From positions 1-28,736 of the forward strand of contig JAEZKK010000029.1 in the NCBI GenBank assembly GCA_023415495.1: 28,736 nt of DNA. The letters are read 5' to 3'. The DNA is from Bacteroidota bacterium (GTDB taxonomy: Bacteria; Bacteroidota; Bacteroidia; Bacteroidales; P3). Below, in pieces: positions 14,748 to 24,329 of this stretch. The notes beneath the pieces are model-generated. The model ran no database searches. It was not told the DNA's origin and was given only the letters and a program-made list of their open reading frames with translations. Position 1 is the stretch's first letter; every line of letters starts with the position of its first letter. The position numbers and the translations under genes are program-made.

Positions 14748-16103
14748 CTATTCCTTTATAGTCTCAATCTCCTTTTTGAAACTATTAATTTTAAGTCTAA
14801 ACCTTCTGAAATAAAGAATAGCCGCTATGCTTAAACCTACTGAGAAGCCAGCAAAAATGCTCCAAAACCCGATATCGAAAACAAATCCACAGATATAAGC
14901 AAATGGAAGGGCAATTAAAATATAGGAAATAAAAGCATATTTCATAGGTTTTGCAACATCGTTAATCCCTCTTAAAGCTCCAAGGAATAGAACCTGAGAA
15001 CCATCTATTAGCTGAAAGAAACCTGCAACTATAAATAATACTTTTGCAATCTCCACAACCTTTTCATCGGGTGAGAATATCTTTGCAATCTCTCCCCCAA
15101 AAACAAAGAGAATAATAGCGAAGAAACCCATGGTTATAAGGGTTAGATGATATCCAGCCTTAAAGTTTTTCCAAATCTCAATATAATCTTTCTTCCCATA
15201 AGCATGGCTAATTAGCACTGTAGTTGCATTGGATAGCCCTGTTGCTATTAGAAATGTAGTTCCAACAATAGTTATTACAACATGATATCCAGCAAGTGCA
15301 TACTTACTTACCCATCCCATCATTATAGTTATAAATAATAGGGATGAAAACTCAAGAAACATTTGCCCCGATATTGGCATTCCAAGCCTAAGTATAATTT
15401 TTTGGGTATTGAAACTAAACCTGCTCCAACTAAAGAATAGAAAGTATTTCTTAAAGGTCTTATGGTTAAGTATAAATATCAAAAATATAATAGGCATTAT
15501 GGTTTTAGCAATAAGGGTTGCAATCCCTGCTCCAATAATACCCAATGCTGGGAATCCTAACTTACCATATATTAATAGGTAGTTAAGAATAATATTTATC
15601 ACATTTGCAGTAATTGTAATTATCATTGCATTTTTGGTATTCCCTATCCCTTCTAAGAATTGTTTAAAGGTAAGGAAGATAAGGCTTGGCAGAAAAGATA
15701 TGGAAATAATAATATAGTATGGTTTGCAAATATCAATAACTTCTTGGGGTTGTCCGAAATAACCCAGAAAGGGAAAGATAAGGAATAATATACCAATAAT
15801 TATCAATCCAATTATAGCATTTAATGCTAAAGAATTTTGAAAAAGCATAGATATCTTCCTATGTTCTTTTCTTGCATAGCCCTGACCTGTTAGTGGGGTT
15901 AGAGCCATAGCAATTCCCATCCCGAAAACAAGTACGTTCATCGAAACCGAGCCTGCAAAAGCAACTCCAGCCAATTCCGTAGCACCCAATCGTCCAACCA
16001 TAATAGTATCTACCATTTGTGTAAATGATTGTCCTATGGATGAAAGAATAATTGGAAGTGCTAAAGCGAAATTAGTTTTATAATAAGACTTATTCAAAAG
16101 CAT
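14748..16103 (-). CDS. MATE family multidrug/Na+ efflux protein (NorM-like)
   Basis: About 451 aa when started at the ATG at 16103 (MLLNKSYYKTNFALALPIIL). A longer frame begins at 16166, but the promoter box TATCTTTG (16119-16126) lies inside that extension, so the shorter start is preferred. The first helix region SIGQSFTQMVDTIMVGRLGA and a matching second half (GMPISGQMFLEFSSLLFITI) fit two six-helix MatE bundles, 12 membrane spans in all. It exports cationic drugs or metabolites by H+ or Na+ antiport across the inner membrane. Substrate unknown. It is upstream of bioB on the same strand, and read-through is possible. Confidence 0.92.
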   Translation of the reverse strand: MLLNKSYYKTNFALALPIILSSIGQSFTQMVDTIMVGRLGATELAGVAFAGSVSMNVLVFGMGIAMALTPLTGQGYARKEHRKISMLFQNSLALNAIIGLIIIGILFLIFPFLGYFGQPQEVIDICKPYYIIISISFLPSLIFLTFKQFLEGIGNTKNAMIITITANVINIILNYLLIYGKLGFPALGIIGAGIATLIAKTIMPIIFLIFILNHKTFKKYFLFFSWSRFSFNTQKIILRLGMPISGQMFLEFSSLLFITIMMGWVSKYALAGYHVVITIVGTTFLIATGLSNATTVLISHAYGKKDYIEIWKNFKAGYHLTLITMGFFAIILFVFGGEIAKIFSPDEKVVEIAKVLFIVAGFFQLIDGSQVLFLGALRGINDVAKPMKYAFISYILIALPFAYICGFVFDIGFWSIFAGFSVGLSIAAILYFRRFRLKINSFKKEIETIKE

Positions 16104-16118
16104 TAAAATTCTTTTGTG

Positions 16119-16126
16119 CAAAGATA
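16119..16126 (-). promoter_or_regulatory. -7 element of the MATE gene
   Basis: TATCTTTG on the minus strand, 15 bases before the ATG at 16103. The -33 region has no clear TTG. It supports the shorter start of the exporter. Confidence 0.55.
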
Positions 16127-16151
16127 CGAAGTTTATTTCATTCTTTTTTTG

Positions 16152-16159
16152 TATCTTTG
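16152..16159 (+). promoter_or_regulatory. Candidate plus-strand -7 element facing array 2
   Basis: TATCTTTG on the + strand, 26 bases from the minus-strand MATE box and pointing into the palindromic array at 16201. No gene starts soon after it. The -33 region is T-rich without a clear TTG. It may start a long guaA leader or a non-coding transcript, or be chance. Confidence 0.35.
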
Positions 16160-16200
16160 CAAACACAAGGAAACGAGTTCTTTATTCCTTAAGAAAATCA

Positions 16201-16305
16201 CCATAATTTCTAAAACTACATTATGGTACCTACCACACAAGCCTTGTGGTAGGTACCATAACGCCCGTGTGGTAGGTACCATAATGCTGCTATGGTAGCT
16301 ACCAT
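16201..16305. repeat. Intergenic array 2: palindrome cluster (GGTACC / GGTAGCTACC core)
   Basis: TTATGGTACCTACCACA (16221-16237) and its exact reverse complement TGTGGTAGGTACCATAA (16245-16261) form a perfect 17-bp stem with a 7-nt loop. The right arm recurs intact at 16268-16284 (23 bp on), and a third variant TATGGTAGCTACCAT starts at 16291 (23 bp on) and holds a 14-bp perfect palindrome. CCATAA (16201-16206) can also pair with TTATGG (16221-16226). Several cruciforms or RNA hairpins are possible. No gene crosses it. Confidence 0.9.
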
Positions 16306-16329
16306 CCTGAGATTGTAATCAAAGAATAA

Positions 16330-16422
16330 AACTTTAAAACTTGATTTCATTACTTTATAACTTGATTCCATTTCACTGAAACTTGATTCCATTTTGATTT
16401 TACAAGCATTATTTTTAGCTAT
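16330..16422. repeat. Intergenic array 2: 21-bp repeat flank
   Basis: ACTTGATT recurs at 16339, 16360 and 16381, exactly 21 bp apart. ACAAGCATT at 16402 is a decayed fourth copy. The unit TACTTTATAACTTGATT (16351-16367) shares the core TACTTTNNAACTT with array 1. The remaining stretch up to the guaA promoter holds nothing else I can define. Confidence 0.8.
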
Positions 16423-16505
16423 ACTAATAACCAGCAAAAATAGATTCAAACAATAAGACTTTATACCAAGATAAACAGTCTATTATAGGGAGTAAAATAA
16501 GTTTA

Positions 16506-16537
16506 TTTTGTGGGAACGGAGTTTTTTTGTAATTTTG
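16506..16537 (+). promoter_or_regulatory. Promoter of the guaA operon
   Basis: TTTTG (TTG at 16508-16510), 19 bp, TAATTTTG (16530-16537), an exact consensus. The start codon is 30 bases downstream. It is placed on the far side of array 2 from the MATE gene. Confidence 0.8.
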
Positions 16538-16567
16538 GAGATTAAATATAATTATTTTGAGTAGGTT

Positions 16568-18094
16568 ATGCAAACAATATTAATCTTGGATTTTGGCTCT
16601 CAATACACGCAATTAATTGCTCGTAAAGTAAGGGAGCTCAATGTTTATTGCGAAATTCATCCTTATAATAAGGTGCCTCAAATTACTGAGGATATTATAG
16701 GGGTTATCCTTTCTGGAAGCCCTTTTAGTTGTAGAGATAATGACGCTCCACAAATCGATTTAACTCCTTTTAAGGGTAAACTCCCATTATTGGGAGTATG
16801 CTATGGAGCTCAGTATATGGCAAACAAATTTGGAGGGAAAATTCTTCCTTCTCAAATTAGAGAATACGGGAGAGCAAAACTTAGTTTCGTTGATAATAGT
16901 TCCAGATTAATGAAGGATATCCCTGTGGATTCACAAGTGTGGATGTCTCACGGAGATACTATCTTAGAATTGCCACAAGACTTCAAACTAATCTGCTCTA
17001 CCTCTCACGTAGAAAACGCAGGATATAAAATAGAGAATGAAGAAACCTATGCAATCCAGTTCCACCCAGAGGTTACACACTCAACTTACGGTCTAAAGCT
17101 ATTAAGCAATTTTATTGTAGATATTTGCAAGGCTAAACAAGACTGGACGCCTTTGAATTTCGTAGAATCGACAATTAGCGATTTAAAGGCAGAACTTCAA
17201 GACGATAAAGTAGTATTAGGGCTTTCAGGAGGAGTTGATAGTAGTGTGGCAGCAGTGCTTTTGCATAAGGCAATAGGGAAAAATCTTCACTGTATATTTG
17301 TAGATAATGGACTTTTGAGAAAGAATGAGTTTGAATCCGTATTAGAATCTTATAAAGGAATGGGGTTAAATGTAGTAGGAGTAGATGCAAAACGAGAGTT
17401 TTATTCTGCACTCAAAGGACTAACTGACCCAGAACAAAAAAGAAAAGCAATAGGAAAAACATTTATAGAAATCTTCGACACGCAAGCAAACAAGATTCAA
17501 GATGTAAAATGGTTGGCACAGGGAACAATTTATCCAGATATTATAGAATCAGTATCAGTTAAAGGACCTTCAGTAACAATTAAATCTCACCATAATGTGG
17601 GAGGGCTTCCAAAATATATGAAGCTAAAGATTGTAGAGCCATTGAAAAGCTTGTTTAAAGATGAGGTAAGAAGGGTAGGAGCATCTATGGAAATTAAAAA
17701 AGACTTACTTGCTCGCCATCCCTTCCCAGGACCAGGCTTAGCAATACGTATACTTAGCGATATAACAGAAGAAAAGGTTAGAATACTCCAAGAAGTAGAT
17801 AATATATTTATTCAAGGGCTTAGAGATAATGACCTTTACGACAAGGTTTGGCAAGCAGGAGCTATGCTATTGCCAGTGCAATCAGTAGGAGTAATGGGAG
17901 ATGAGAGAACCTACGAAAATGTTGTAGCACTAAGAGCAGTGGAGAGTAATGACGGGATGACTGCCGATTGGTCTCACCTTCCATATACCTTCCTTGCAGA
18001 TATTTCCAATAAAATTATAAATCAGGTTAAGGGAGTAAACAGAGTTGTTTACGATATCTCATCAAAGCCACCTGCAACAATTGAGTGGGAATAA
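16568..18094 (+). CDS. guaA: GMP synthase (glutamine-hydrolysing)
   Basis: 508 aa. The class-I glutamine amidotransferase domain has ILDFGSQYTQLIARKVREL, the nucleophile Cys78 in GVCYGAQYMA, and His166 and Glu168 in QFHPEVTHS. The ATP-pyrophosphatase domain has the P-loop LSGGVDSSVA (219-228). The C-terminal dimerisation domain ends PPATIEWE, as in other GuaA. It converts XMP to GMP in the cytoplasm using ATP and glutamine. Length is normal. It heads a run of five same-strand genes; the next begins 30 bp later. Confidence 0.97.
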   Translation: MQTILILDFGSQYTQLIARKVRELNVYCEIHPYNKVPQITEDIIGVILSGSPFSCRDNDAPQIDLTPFKGKLPLLGVCYGAQYMANKFGGKILPSQIREYGRAKLSFVDNSSRLMKDIPVDSQVWMSHGDTILELPQDFKLICSTSHVENAGYKIENEETYAIQFHPEVTHSTYGLKLLSNFIVDICKAKQDWTPLNFVESTISDLKAELQDDKVVLGLSGGVDSSVAAVLLHKAIGKNLHCIFVDNGLLRKNEFESVLESYKGMGLNVVGVDAKREFYSALKGLTDPEQKRKAIGKTFIEIFDTQANKIQDVKWLAQGTIYPDIIESVSVKGPSVTIKSHHNVGGLPKYMKLKIVEPLKSLFKDEVRRVGASMEIKKDLLARHPFPGPGLAIRILSDITEEKVRILQEVDNIFIQGLRDNDLYDKVWQAGAMLLPVQSVGVMGDERTYENVVALRAVESNDGMTADWSHLPYTFLADISNKIINQVKGVNRVVYDISSKPPATIEWE

Positions 18095-18124
18095 TAGTTT
18101 ATTATTAAACAAAAACATTGCTTT

Positions 18125-19600
18125 ATGATAAAGAGGTTATTTCTAATTGTATTTAGTTTCTATATTTTTATGCCTTTAGCTTTTTCTCAAACAGAGGAAA
18201 AAACTTATGGCATTCATACAGTTGAGCAGGGAGAAACACTTTATAGGATTTCGAGGAATTATTATTTAAGTGTAAAGGATATTACTGATATCAACCCTGG
18301 GCTAACTCCCCAAACTCTAAAGGCTGGTCAAACAATAAAGATACCTTATACAGTTAGAAATAAATCACTCTTAAAGCATAGCGATGTAAGCACAGTAATT
18401 ACGTCCTTCGAATCGCCAGTACTTTATCAAAACCCTTCGCAAAGAGAAGAAGAACCCCAGCCAAAGAATAATAAAAAGGATTATAGCTCAAAGAAGAAAC
18501 TGAATATAGCTATGATTCTCCCTATGGCTTATGATAAGATTCCGGATTTAGACTTCAATAAGTTCAATATAGAAGAAAAGAAAAGAAAGAAATATCATTG
18601 TTTTGAATATATCACTTTCTACGAGGGAGCAAGAATAGCCTTGGATAAATTGGAAAAGCAAGGTTATGCAGTATCATTATATGTATATGATATTGGAGAG
18701 GAAGACACCAAGGCTATGCAGGATTTGATTAAAGCTGAATCACTAAAGAATATGGATTTGATAATACCTTTAGTATTTCAAAAGAATTTCACTTTAGTAA
18801 TGGAATATGCAAATAAGAATTCTATTCCAATTATTAATCCAATGAGCCAAAACGTTAGTATACTAAAGGATAATCCATATCTATTCAAGATACAACCCTC
18901 TCCAGCCTCGGAAGTAGAAACCACAATAAGATATATAAGGAATAATTTCAAAAATCCTAATGTAACCCTTCTCTATACACCAAATGCAAGCGAAAAACCC
19001 ATAATGGAATACTATAAACTATTATTTGAAAAAGGAGGGATAACTTGGTGTATAATAGATTATAATCGTTTTTCTTCAAGAATATTTGAAAAAGTAGATA
19101 ATACAAAGGATAATATATTTATATCCATAGTCGATAAGGGTAATCCAAAATTCAATGAGGCTTATGCCAATGAATTATTATCAAAGTTAAATGCAAATAA
19201 AAGACTTCCAGAAATTAGCCTTATTGCTCAAGCCTCATGGTTAGACTATCCAAGCATAGACCTTGCATTAATAGATAAATTTAATTTCCATTTCACCCTA
19301 AGCTATTTGAATGACTATACAAATAAGAACTTTGTAGAATTTGTAAAGGAATACAGAAAACATTTCAAGGCAGAACCAGATAAGATTTATGCAGCCATGG
19401 GTTATGATATTATGATGTATTTTGTGCCGGTAATGATAATGAAGGGGGATGATTTTATTGATGAACCAAACTACGATAATACTAAGGAAATGATTAATCC
19501 GTTCTATTTCTTAAGAAATGAAAAGAATAACGGCTATCAAAACAAAAGGACTGTTATATATAAGGTAGAGGATTATAAGATAATATCGGTAGGCAGATAG
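18125..19600 (+). CDS. Exported LysM protein with periplasmic binding-protein (type 1) domain
   Basis: 491 aa. The signal peptide ends near PLAFSQ. One LysM domain covers about residues 30-75 (HTVEQGETLYRISRNYY, KAGQTIKIPY), which would bind peptidoglycan. A linker rich in Ser, Pro and Lys follows. From about residue 122 (KKLNIAMILPMAYDKIP) comes a leucine-binding or receptor-family type-1 periplasmic fold (FYEGARIALDKLEKQGY, NSIPIINPMSQNVSILKDNP). Proteins of this layout are common in Bacteroidales. No transporter gene is nearby, so a cell-wall-anchored sensor or scaffold fits better than an ABC uptake role; this is inference. It starts 30 bp after guaA. Confidence 0.85.
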   Translation: MIKRLFLIVFSFYIFMPLAFSQTEEKTYGIHTVEQGETLYRISRNYYLSVKDITDINPGLTPQTLKAGQTIKIPYTVRNKSLLKHSDVSTVITSFESPVLYQNPSQREEEPQPKNNKKDYSSKKKLNIAMILPMAYDKIPDLDFNKFNIEEKKRKKYHCFEYITFYEGARIALDKLEKQGYAVSLYVYDIGEEDTKAMQDLIKAESLKNMDLIIPLVFQKNFTLVMEYANKNSIPIINPMSQNVSILKDNPYLFKIQPSPASEVETTIRYIRNNFKNPNVTLLYTPNASEKPIMEYYKLLFEKGGITWCIIDYNRFSSRIFEKVDNTKDNIFISIVDKGNPKFNEAYANELLSKLNANKRLPEISLIAQASWLDYPSIDLALIDKFNFHFTLSYLNDYTNKNFVEFVKEYRKHFKAEPDKIYAAMGYDIMMYFVPVMIMKGDDFIDEPNYDNTKEMINPFYFLRNEKNNGYQNKRTVIYKVEDYKIISVGR

Positions 19601-19631
19601 ATTAAATAAGAAAAATATTAGGGGAAACAGA

Positions 19632-22307
19632 ATGAATTTTAGGGTTAAAGAATTTATTAATACATTGAAGTTAGGAAATTTTAAAAGGATATTTTTATTA
19701 ATTATCCTTAGTGGATTAATTCAAGGAGCATATGCTCAAACAAAGGATATTGAATACAAAACCACTTCAAGGACAAAGGACGATATAAGAAATGTAATAG
19801 AATTTTCTACCATAGATTTTGAGTCTGTTATTTATAATGTTAGTGTTAGTACAACAGGTTCTAAATCCAAGTATATTGCAAGATTAAAATATAGAGTAGA
19901 TAATAGTAAATGGTTAGATTTATTAGACTCAAGAGGTAGGAGAATAGAGCATACTAATTTGAAAAAGGCGAATAGAAAAACATTTAAGGTTTTATTAGAT
20001 AAGGAATTATTGAATAATAAAAAAGTAGAAATTGGATGGGATGTGATAATGATTAAAAAAAGAGGGAGATTGCCTGTTTTTAGTTTCCAATCCATTAGTC
20101 TTAAAGGAGAGTATGATAAATACAAGGGCGTTCCATCAGAAATAATACTCTTTAGAAAACCCGTTGATGACTATATCTTAATGAGGGATAATAATATTGA
20201 GTTTAATCATATTCCATTCCCTTTTACCTTTGCTCCAACACAAAGAATTTGGATTAAAGCAAAATACCTAAGAGATAATATTAATCTAAAATTCACTACT
20301 AAGGACTCAATTCATTTCTCGATAGATACAAGAAGTTTTATTATTGACTCTTTGGGAGAGAAGATTATTACAATTAGCTATAATCCAAAGTCAATAGGAA
20401 GGCATAAGACAGAACTTAAAATATCAACTCCTAAGCTTAATTCTGATATTATCCTAAATTTATCAGGCTCTTGCGATTCAAGGCAAGACTTTAATGTAAA
20501 TAATTTTGAGCAAGAAGTAAAGGCATTGAAAAATGGCTCCAATTATCGTTTCCCTGTTTTCTCTAATATGTCTTATCAGTTTAGGTTAGATTATTTTGAA
20601 AGAGAATTATTGGATAAGGATATTAGTTTTAGATATAGATGGTATAAGGATGAGGAATTATTGCTTGAGATGAAGGACGAACTAAAATCGAATTTTAATC
20701 CTAAGAATAAAAACAAGAAAAATGAACCAATTACTCATTGTTTCCCTCTTGTCTCTCCTGCGTTTGCAAATGGGTTAGAAATATCCGTATTTACTAATGG
20801 AGGGAATTTAGATATTGAAGATATATATTTTGGTACTCCAAAGCTAAAGAAACTTATTGCTTCGGGCAATTGGTCAGATGCTAATAATTGGAGTCCTAAG
20901 GGAAGTCCAAGTATTGAGGATTTTGTTTCAATTCCTCCTGGCTTAAAAGTAAAGGTTAGTGAGGATGTTTATTGTGCTACCCTAATTTTGGGAGATAGCT
21001 CTAATGTGGAGATAGAAGCAGATAAGATGTTCTATGTTTCGGGAGATATATATTATGGAAAGAAATCTTGGTTTATTGTTCATCAAGACCTTCCAGAGAA
21101 TAAATGGATTTATACCTCTTCTCCAGTCAATAATACCAAGGCTTTGATTTATTCTATGAGAAAGGATAATAATGAAACATGGTTAATGGAATATAATACT
21201 GGAGTTAAGAGTGAGATGAATGATTATTGGAGCGATTATATTGTAGACCCAAATCATAAAATCATTCCTGGTAAGGGTTATGCTGTACTTTCAAAGAAGC
21301 CTTTAGATGTTATTTATGAAGGAATATTAAATGATGCTCAGGTTACTTATCCATTGGTTTATTCTAAGGAAGATTCATGGAATTTAGTTGGTAATCCATA
21401 TACTGCTCCTCTTAGTTCAAGAAAATTATTTAGCGATATAGATGGAAAGATTCAAGGCAATGTGATTTTTCTTTTCGATACCAAGAACGATGTTTATAAT
21501 CCAGTAATTATTGATGGTAAGGAAGAGGTTGTTATTCCATCATTGCAGGGATTCTTTGTAGAGGCGTTGAAAACAAATAGCGAGATGATATTTAAACGCT
21601 CCCAACAATATATACCAAAGTCTTCTTCCTATTCTTGGACAAACCATAACTACCTTACTCTTAATATAAGTAATGGAGAGAAGGAAGAATATATAATTAT
21701 GGGTATGATAGATGATGCATCCTATGGTTTTGATAAATATGACGCTCATAAACTCTTTGGTTCAAGTAAGGATACTCCAGAGATTTATTTTCTAAAGGAC
21801 GATGAAGAGCTTTCTGTTAATGTTTTTCCAAGCTATCCTGCTATCTATGATTTGGGAGTTTACGTGGGAAAGGATTCAGACTTGGAATTAAACTTAGGAA
21901 ATTTCTCTGTTCTCCCAGATAATATTCAGGTTTTTATTCACGATAAGAAAACCAATACCTATTCAAGTCTTTGCAATGAGAAATCCTATAATTTCTCTAT
22001 TAAAAAAGGGAGTACAGATGAGAGATTCAGGGTATTATTGCTAAAAGGTATTAATATACCAGAACTTAATGGCGAAAATTCCGGAATCTATGTATGGACA
22101 GATAAGGGAGAAGTGAATATTTTTAGTGATTTTTATCATGATTTACATTCAATCAGAGTTTGGGACAAGGCAAATATGCTTGTTTATGAGCAGGACTACA
22201 CCAAAGGAGTAAATCGTTTGGATTATAAATTCCCAAAAGGAGTTTATAATTTAGAGCTTGAGATTGGAGATAATTGGATTAAGGGTTTTATTATTGAGAT
22301 TAAATAA
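19632..22307 (+). CDS. Large secreted protein with likely T9SS C-terminal domain
   Basis: 891 aa. The signal peptide ends ILSGLIQGAYAQ (residue 36). Residues about 190-275 (IPFPFTFAPTQRIWIKAKYL, FKP-like ITISYNPKSIGRHKTELKIS) look like an ASPM/SPD-2/Hydin or choice-of-anchor beta-sandwich. From Ser411 SGNWSDANNWSPKGSPS starts the beta-helix-like module typical of Bacteroidetes surface proteins. WNLVGNPYTAPL and the last ~75 residues (VNIFSDFYHDLHSIRVWD, FPKGVYNLELEIGDNWIKG) fit a T9SS sorting domain. I cannot name its function. It is co-located with a PorE-like gene 12 bp downstream and may be exported by that system. Confidence 0.75.
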   Translation: MNFRVKEFINTLKLGNFKRIFLLIILSGLIQGAYAQTKDIEYKTTSRTKDDIRNVIEFSTIDFESVIYNVSVSTTGSKSKYIARLKYRVDNSKWLDLLDSRGRRIEHTNLKKANRKTFKVLLDKELLNNKKVEIGWDVIMIKKRGRLPVFSFQSISLKGEYDKYKGVPSEIILFRKPVDDYILMRDNNIEFNHIPFPFTFAPTQRIWIKAKYLRDNINLKFTTKDSIHFSIDTRSFIIDSLGEKIITISYNPKSIGRHKTELKISTPKLNSDIILNLSGSCDSRQDFNVNNFEQEVKALKNGSNYRFPVFSNMSYQFRLDYFERELLDKDISFRYRWYKDEELLLEMKDELKSNFNPKNKNKKNEPITHCFPLVSPAFANGLEISVFTNGGNLDIEDIYFGTPKLKKLIASGNWSDANNWSPKGSPSIEDFVSIPPGLKVKVSEDVYCATLILGDSSNVEIEADKMFYVSGDIYYGKKSWFIVHQDLPENKWIYTSSPVNNTKALIYSMRKDNNETWLMEYNTGVKSEMNDYWSDYIVDPNHKIIPGKGYAVLSKKPLDVIYEGILNDAQVTYPLVYSKEDSWNLVGNPYTAPLSSRKLFSDIDGKIQGNVIFLFDTKNDVYNPVIIDGKEEVVIPSLQGFFVEALKTNSEMIFKRSQQYIPKSSSYSWTNHNYLTLNISNGEKEEYIIMGMIDDASYGFDKYDAHKLFGSSKDTPEIYFLKDDEELSVNVFPSYPAIYDLGVYVGKDSDLELNLGNFSVLPDNIQVFIHDKKTNTYSSLCNEKSYNFSIKKGSTDERFRVLLLKGINIPELNGENSGIYVWTDKGEVNIFSDFYHDLHSIRVWDKANMLVYEQDYTKGVNRLDYKFPKGVYNLELEIGDNWIKGFIIEIK

Positions 22308-22319
22308 AGGGTTTAAATC

Positions 22320-24329
22320 ATGCTAAGAATTTCTTATTCAATTTTTATTCTTTTATATATTAGTATATCTGGTCTTTTTACTAATAAGGTTTTTTCTCAG
22401 CAAGATGAAAAAGCTCTATTACTAAAAGCATATAGTTATAAGAGTATTGATAGTTTGAATAGTTTTATCAGTGCTTTCGATACTTCCAGTATTTATGTAA
22501 AAGAGGCAATAAGGATTAGAAATCAAATGGCTTACGAAGAGACTAAGAAAGAAAATACTCTTGAGGCTTATCAGGAATTTGAAAAACTCTATCCAAATAG
22601 TATCCAAATCCATGAAGTAAAGAGGTGGATAACAAATAAGGTTCTTAAACTAACAATAGAGACAGGGGATAAGAAGGAGCTTACTGAATTATTGAAATCT
22701 ACTAATGACCCAAGTATAATTAATAAGGCAGAGAAAGAGATAGAGAAAATTGTTTTTGAAAATGCCAGAGAAGCAAATTCTATTCAAGCTTATAATAATT
22801 ATCTTGATAAATACCCTCGTGGAGATTATTCCAAATTAGCTAAGGAAAAATTAGAGGATTTGCAGTTTGAGGAGAATATTTCAAGCTATGAGATAGATGA
22901 GCTTATGTTTTTCTTGCTTAAATATCCTAATCATAGAAAGCATAGAGAGATTTACGATACTCTAATAAATATTACATTAGAAAGAAACTCCATCGAGGGG
23001 ATGAATTATCTATACTATAATAATAGGTATGAGATAAATTTCCAACCAACCCTTATTGAGTTTGCTTTGAATTATACTAAGAATGGGAGAATTTCTTCTT
23101 ATGATGATATTCTTTCAAAATTCCCTAAGCTAATTAATAGTAGAGCCTTTGCTAAGAGCCTTAAAGAGGCAAAGGAAATTGATAATATTCTTTCATTAAA
23201 TACAATTGATGAGAGAACTTATAAGAAGTATCCTAATTATTTCAATACAATAGTAAATGATAGAAGTTTGGAATTGGTTAAGCGATACTATCTTTATTTA
23301 GTTTCTCAAAGAAAGCTTTCTCAAGCTAATAAGTATATTACTTCTCTTGAAGATGATTTCAGGGTTTATGAGTTTAAGGAGTTAATTAATAAACCACTCT
23401 CACCCAAGCCAAACAATATTAATATGAGTTTTACTAAGGATTCTTTGGTTATGGTTTATGCCCAAGAAAAGCTAAATAATTATGGTAAGAAAGACTTATA
23501 TATAGCATTTAAAGAGGATAATTATTCCAAGAGTATACTATTGCCTAAGACTATTAACTCTAAATATGATGAGTTTAATCCAATAATTAGTCCTAAAGGG
23601 GATTATCTTTATTTCTATTCTGATAATGGAATGAATATAGGAGAATATGATTTATATATTAGCTTTAATCTAAATAAGGATTCTTATTTGGATTGGACTC
23701 AACCTATTAAGGTAAATACAATAGATATAAAGAATATTAGAAATAAGTATTCTATTGGTAGGGTTATTAATCAAGATAATAAACCTATTGAATCCTTAGT
23801 GTATATTGATGATTTAAATAGTGTAAGACCTATAACACGTTCTAAGTCTAATCCAATTAATGGAGGTTTTGCCTTTCTTAAGCCTGATAAATCTTTTACA
23901 AGTATTGGAATTAGAAAGGGGAGTATTCCTGTTCCCTCATTAGAGAAAGATAATATTACTCTAAAGATTCATGAGGTTGAGGATATGATAACCAAACATA
24001 AATTGCTTACAATTCCTTCTTTGTTCGATACCATTAATTGCGACAAACTAAGCAAGGCAAATATGAAATACCTTGAGTATTTAGCCACATGCCTTTCTGA
24101 TATTGACTATTCATTAACTATTTCTGTTCATACTCAACACTCTTATAAGGATATGAACGACGAAGAGTTATCTTCTCTTCAAGCAAATATAATTAAGGAG
24201 TTATTAATCTCTTATGGAATGAAATCCTATAAGATAATTGTTGCTGGTTATGGTAAACAAAATCCTTTAATTGGTTGGGAAGGGAAGAATAGGATTGAGA
24301 TTGGGTTTATCAATCTCATAAAAGAATAA
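22320..24329 (+). CDS. PorE-like multidomain outer-membrane/periplasmic protein (TPR, PD40/WD40, CRD, OmpA-C)
   Basis: 669 aa. A signal peptide is followed by TPR-like or YbgF-like helices (about residues 40-330, e.g. EAYQEFEKLYPNSIQIHEV, AYNNYLDKYPRGDYSKLAKE). PD40 propeller repeats follow (about 380-465, NPIISPKGDYLYFYSDNG). Then a carboxypeptidase-regulatory-like domain (about 478-550, SIGRVINQDNKPIESLVYID) and an OmpA-C-like end (about 575-669). This order and length match PorE (PG1058) of Porphyromonas gingivalis, a T9SS component thought to tie the machine to peptidoglycan. The OmpA-C motif is degenerate (VHTQHSYKDMND, with no GHTD; LSSLQAN in place of LSxxRA). Its stop overlaps the next start (TAATG), so comEC is translationally coupled. 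No lipobox was seen. Confidence 0.75.
   Translation: MLRISYSIFILLYISISGLFTNKVFSQQDEKALLLKAYSYKSIDSLNSFISAFDTSSIYVKEAIRIRNQMAYEETKKENTLEAYQEFEKLYPNSIQIHEVKRWITNKVLKLTIETGDKKELTELLKSTNDPSIINKAEKEIEKIVFENAREANSIQAYNNYLDKYPRGDYSKLAKEKLEDLQFEENISSYEIDELMFFLLKYPNHRKHREIYDTLINITLERNSIEGMNYLYYNNRYEINFQPTLIEFALNYTKNGRISSYDDILSKFPKLINSRAFAKSLKEAKEIDNILSLNTIDERTYKKYPNYFNTIVNDRSLELVKRYYLYLVSQRKLSQANKYITSLEDDFRVYEFKELINKPLSPKPNNINMSFTKDSLVMVYAQEKLNNYGKKDLYIAFKEDNYSKSILLPKTINSKYDEFNPIISPKGDYLYFYSDNGMNIGEYDLYISFNLNKDSYLDWTQPIKVNTIDIKNIRNKYSIGRVINQDNKPIESLVYIDDLNSVRPITRSKSNPINGGFAFLKPDKSFTSIGIRKGSIPVPSLEKDNITLKIHEVEDMITKHKLLTIPSLFDTINCDKLSKANMKYLEYLATCLSDIDYSLTISVHTQHSYKDMNDEELSSLQANIIKELLISYGMKSYKIIVAGYGKQNPLIGWEGKNRIEIGFINLIKE

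Noticed and set aside
16104..16166. N-terminal extension of the MATE protein
   Set aside because: The promoter box at 16119-16126 lies inside the extension and the sequence from 16103 gives a normal MATE start.
16216..16449. Minus-strand 77-aa frame over array 2
   Set aside because: It consists of translated repeats (palindromes and ACTTGATT units) and has no family features.
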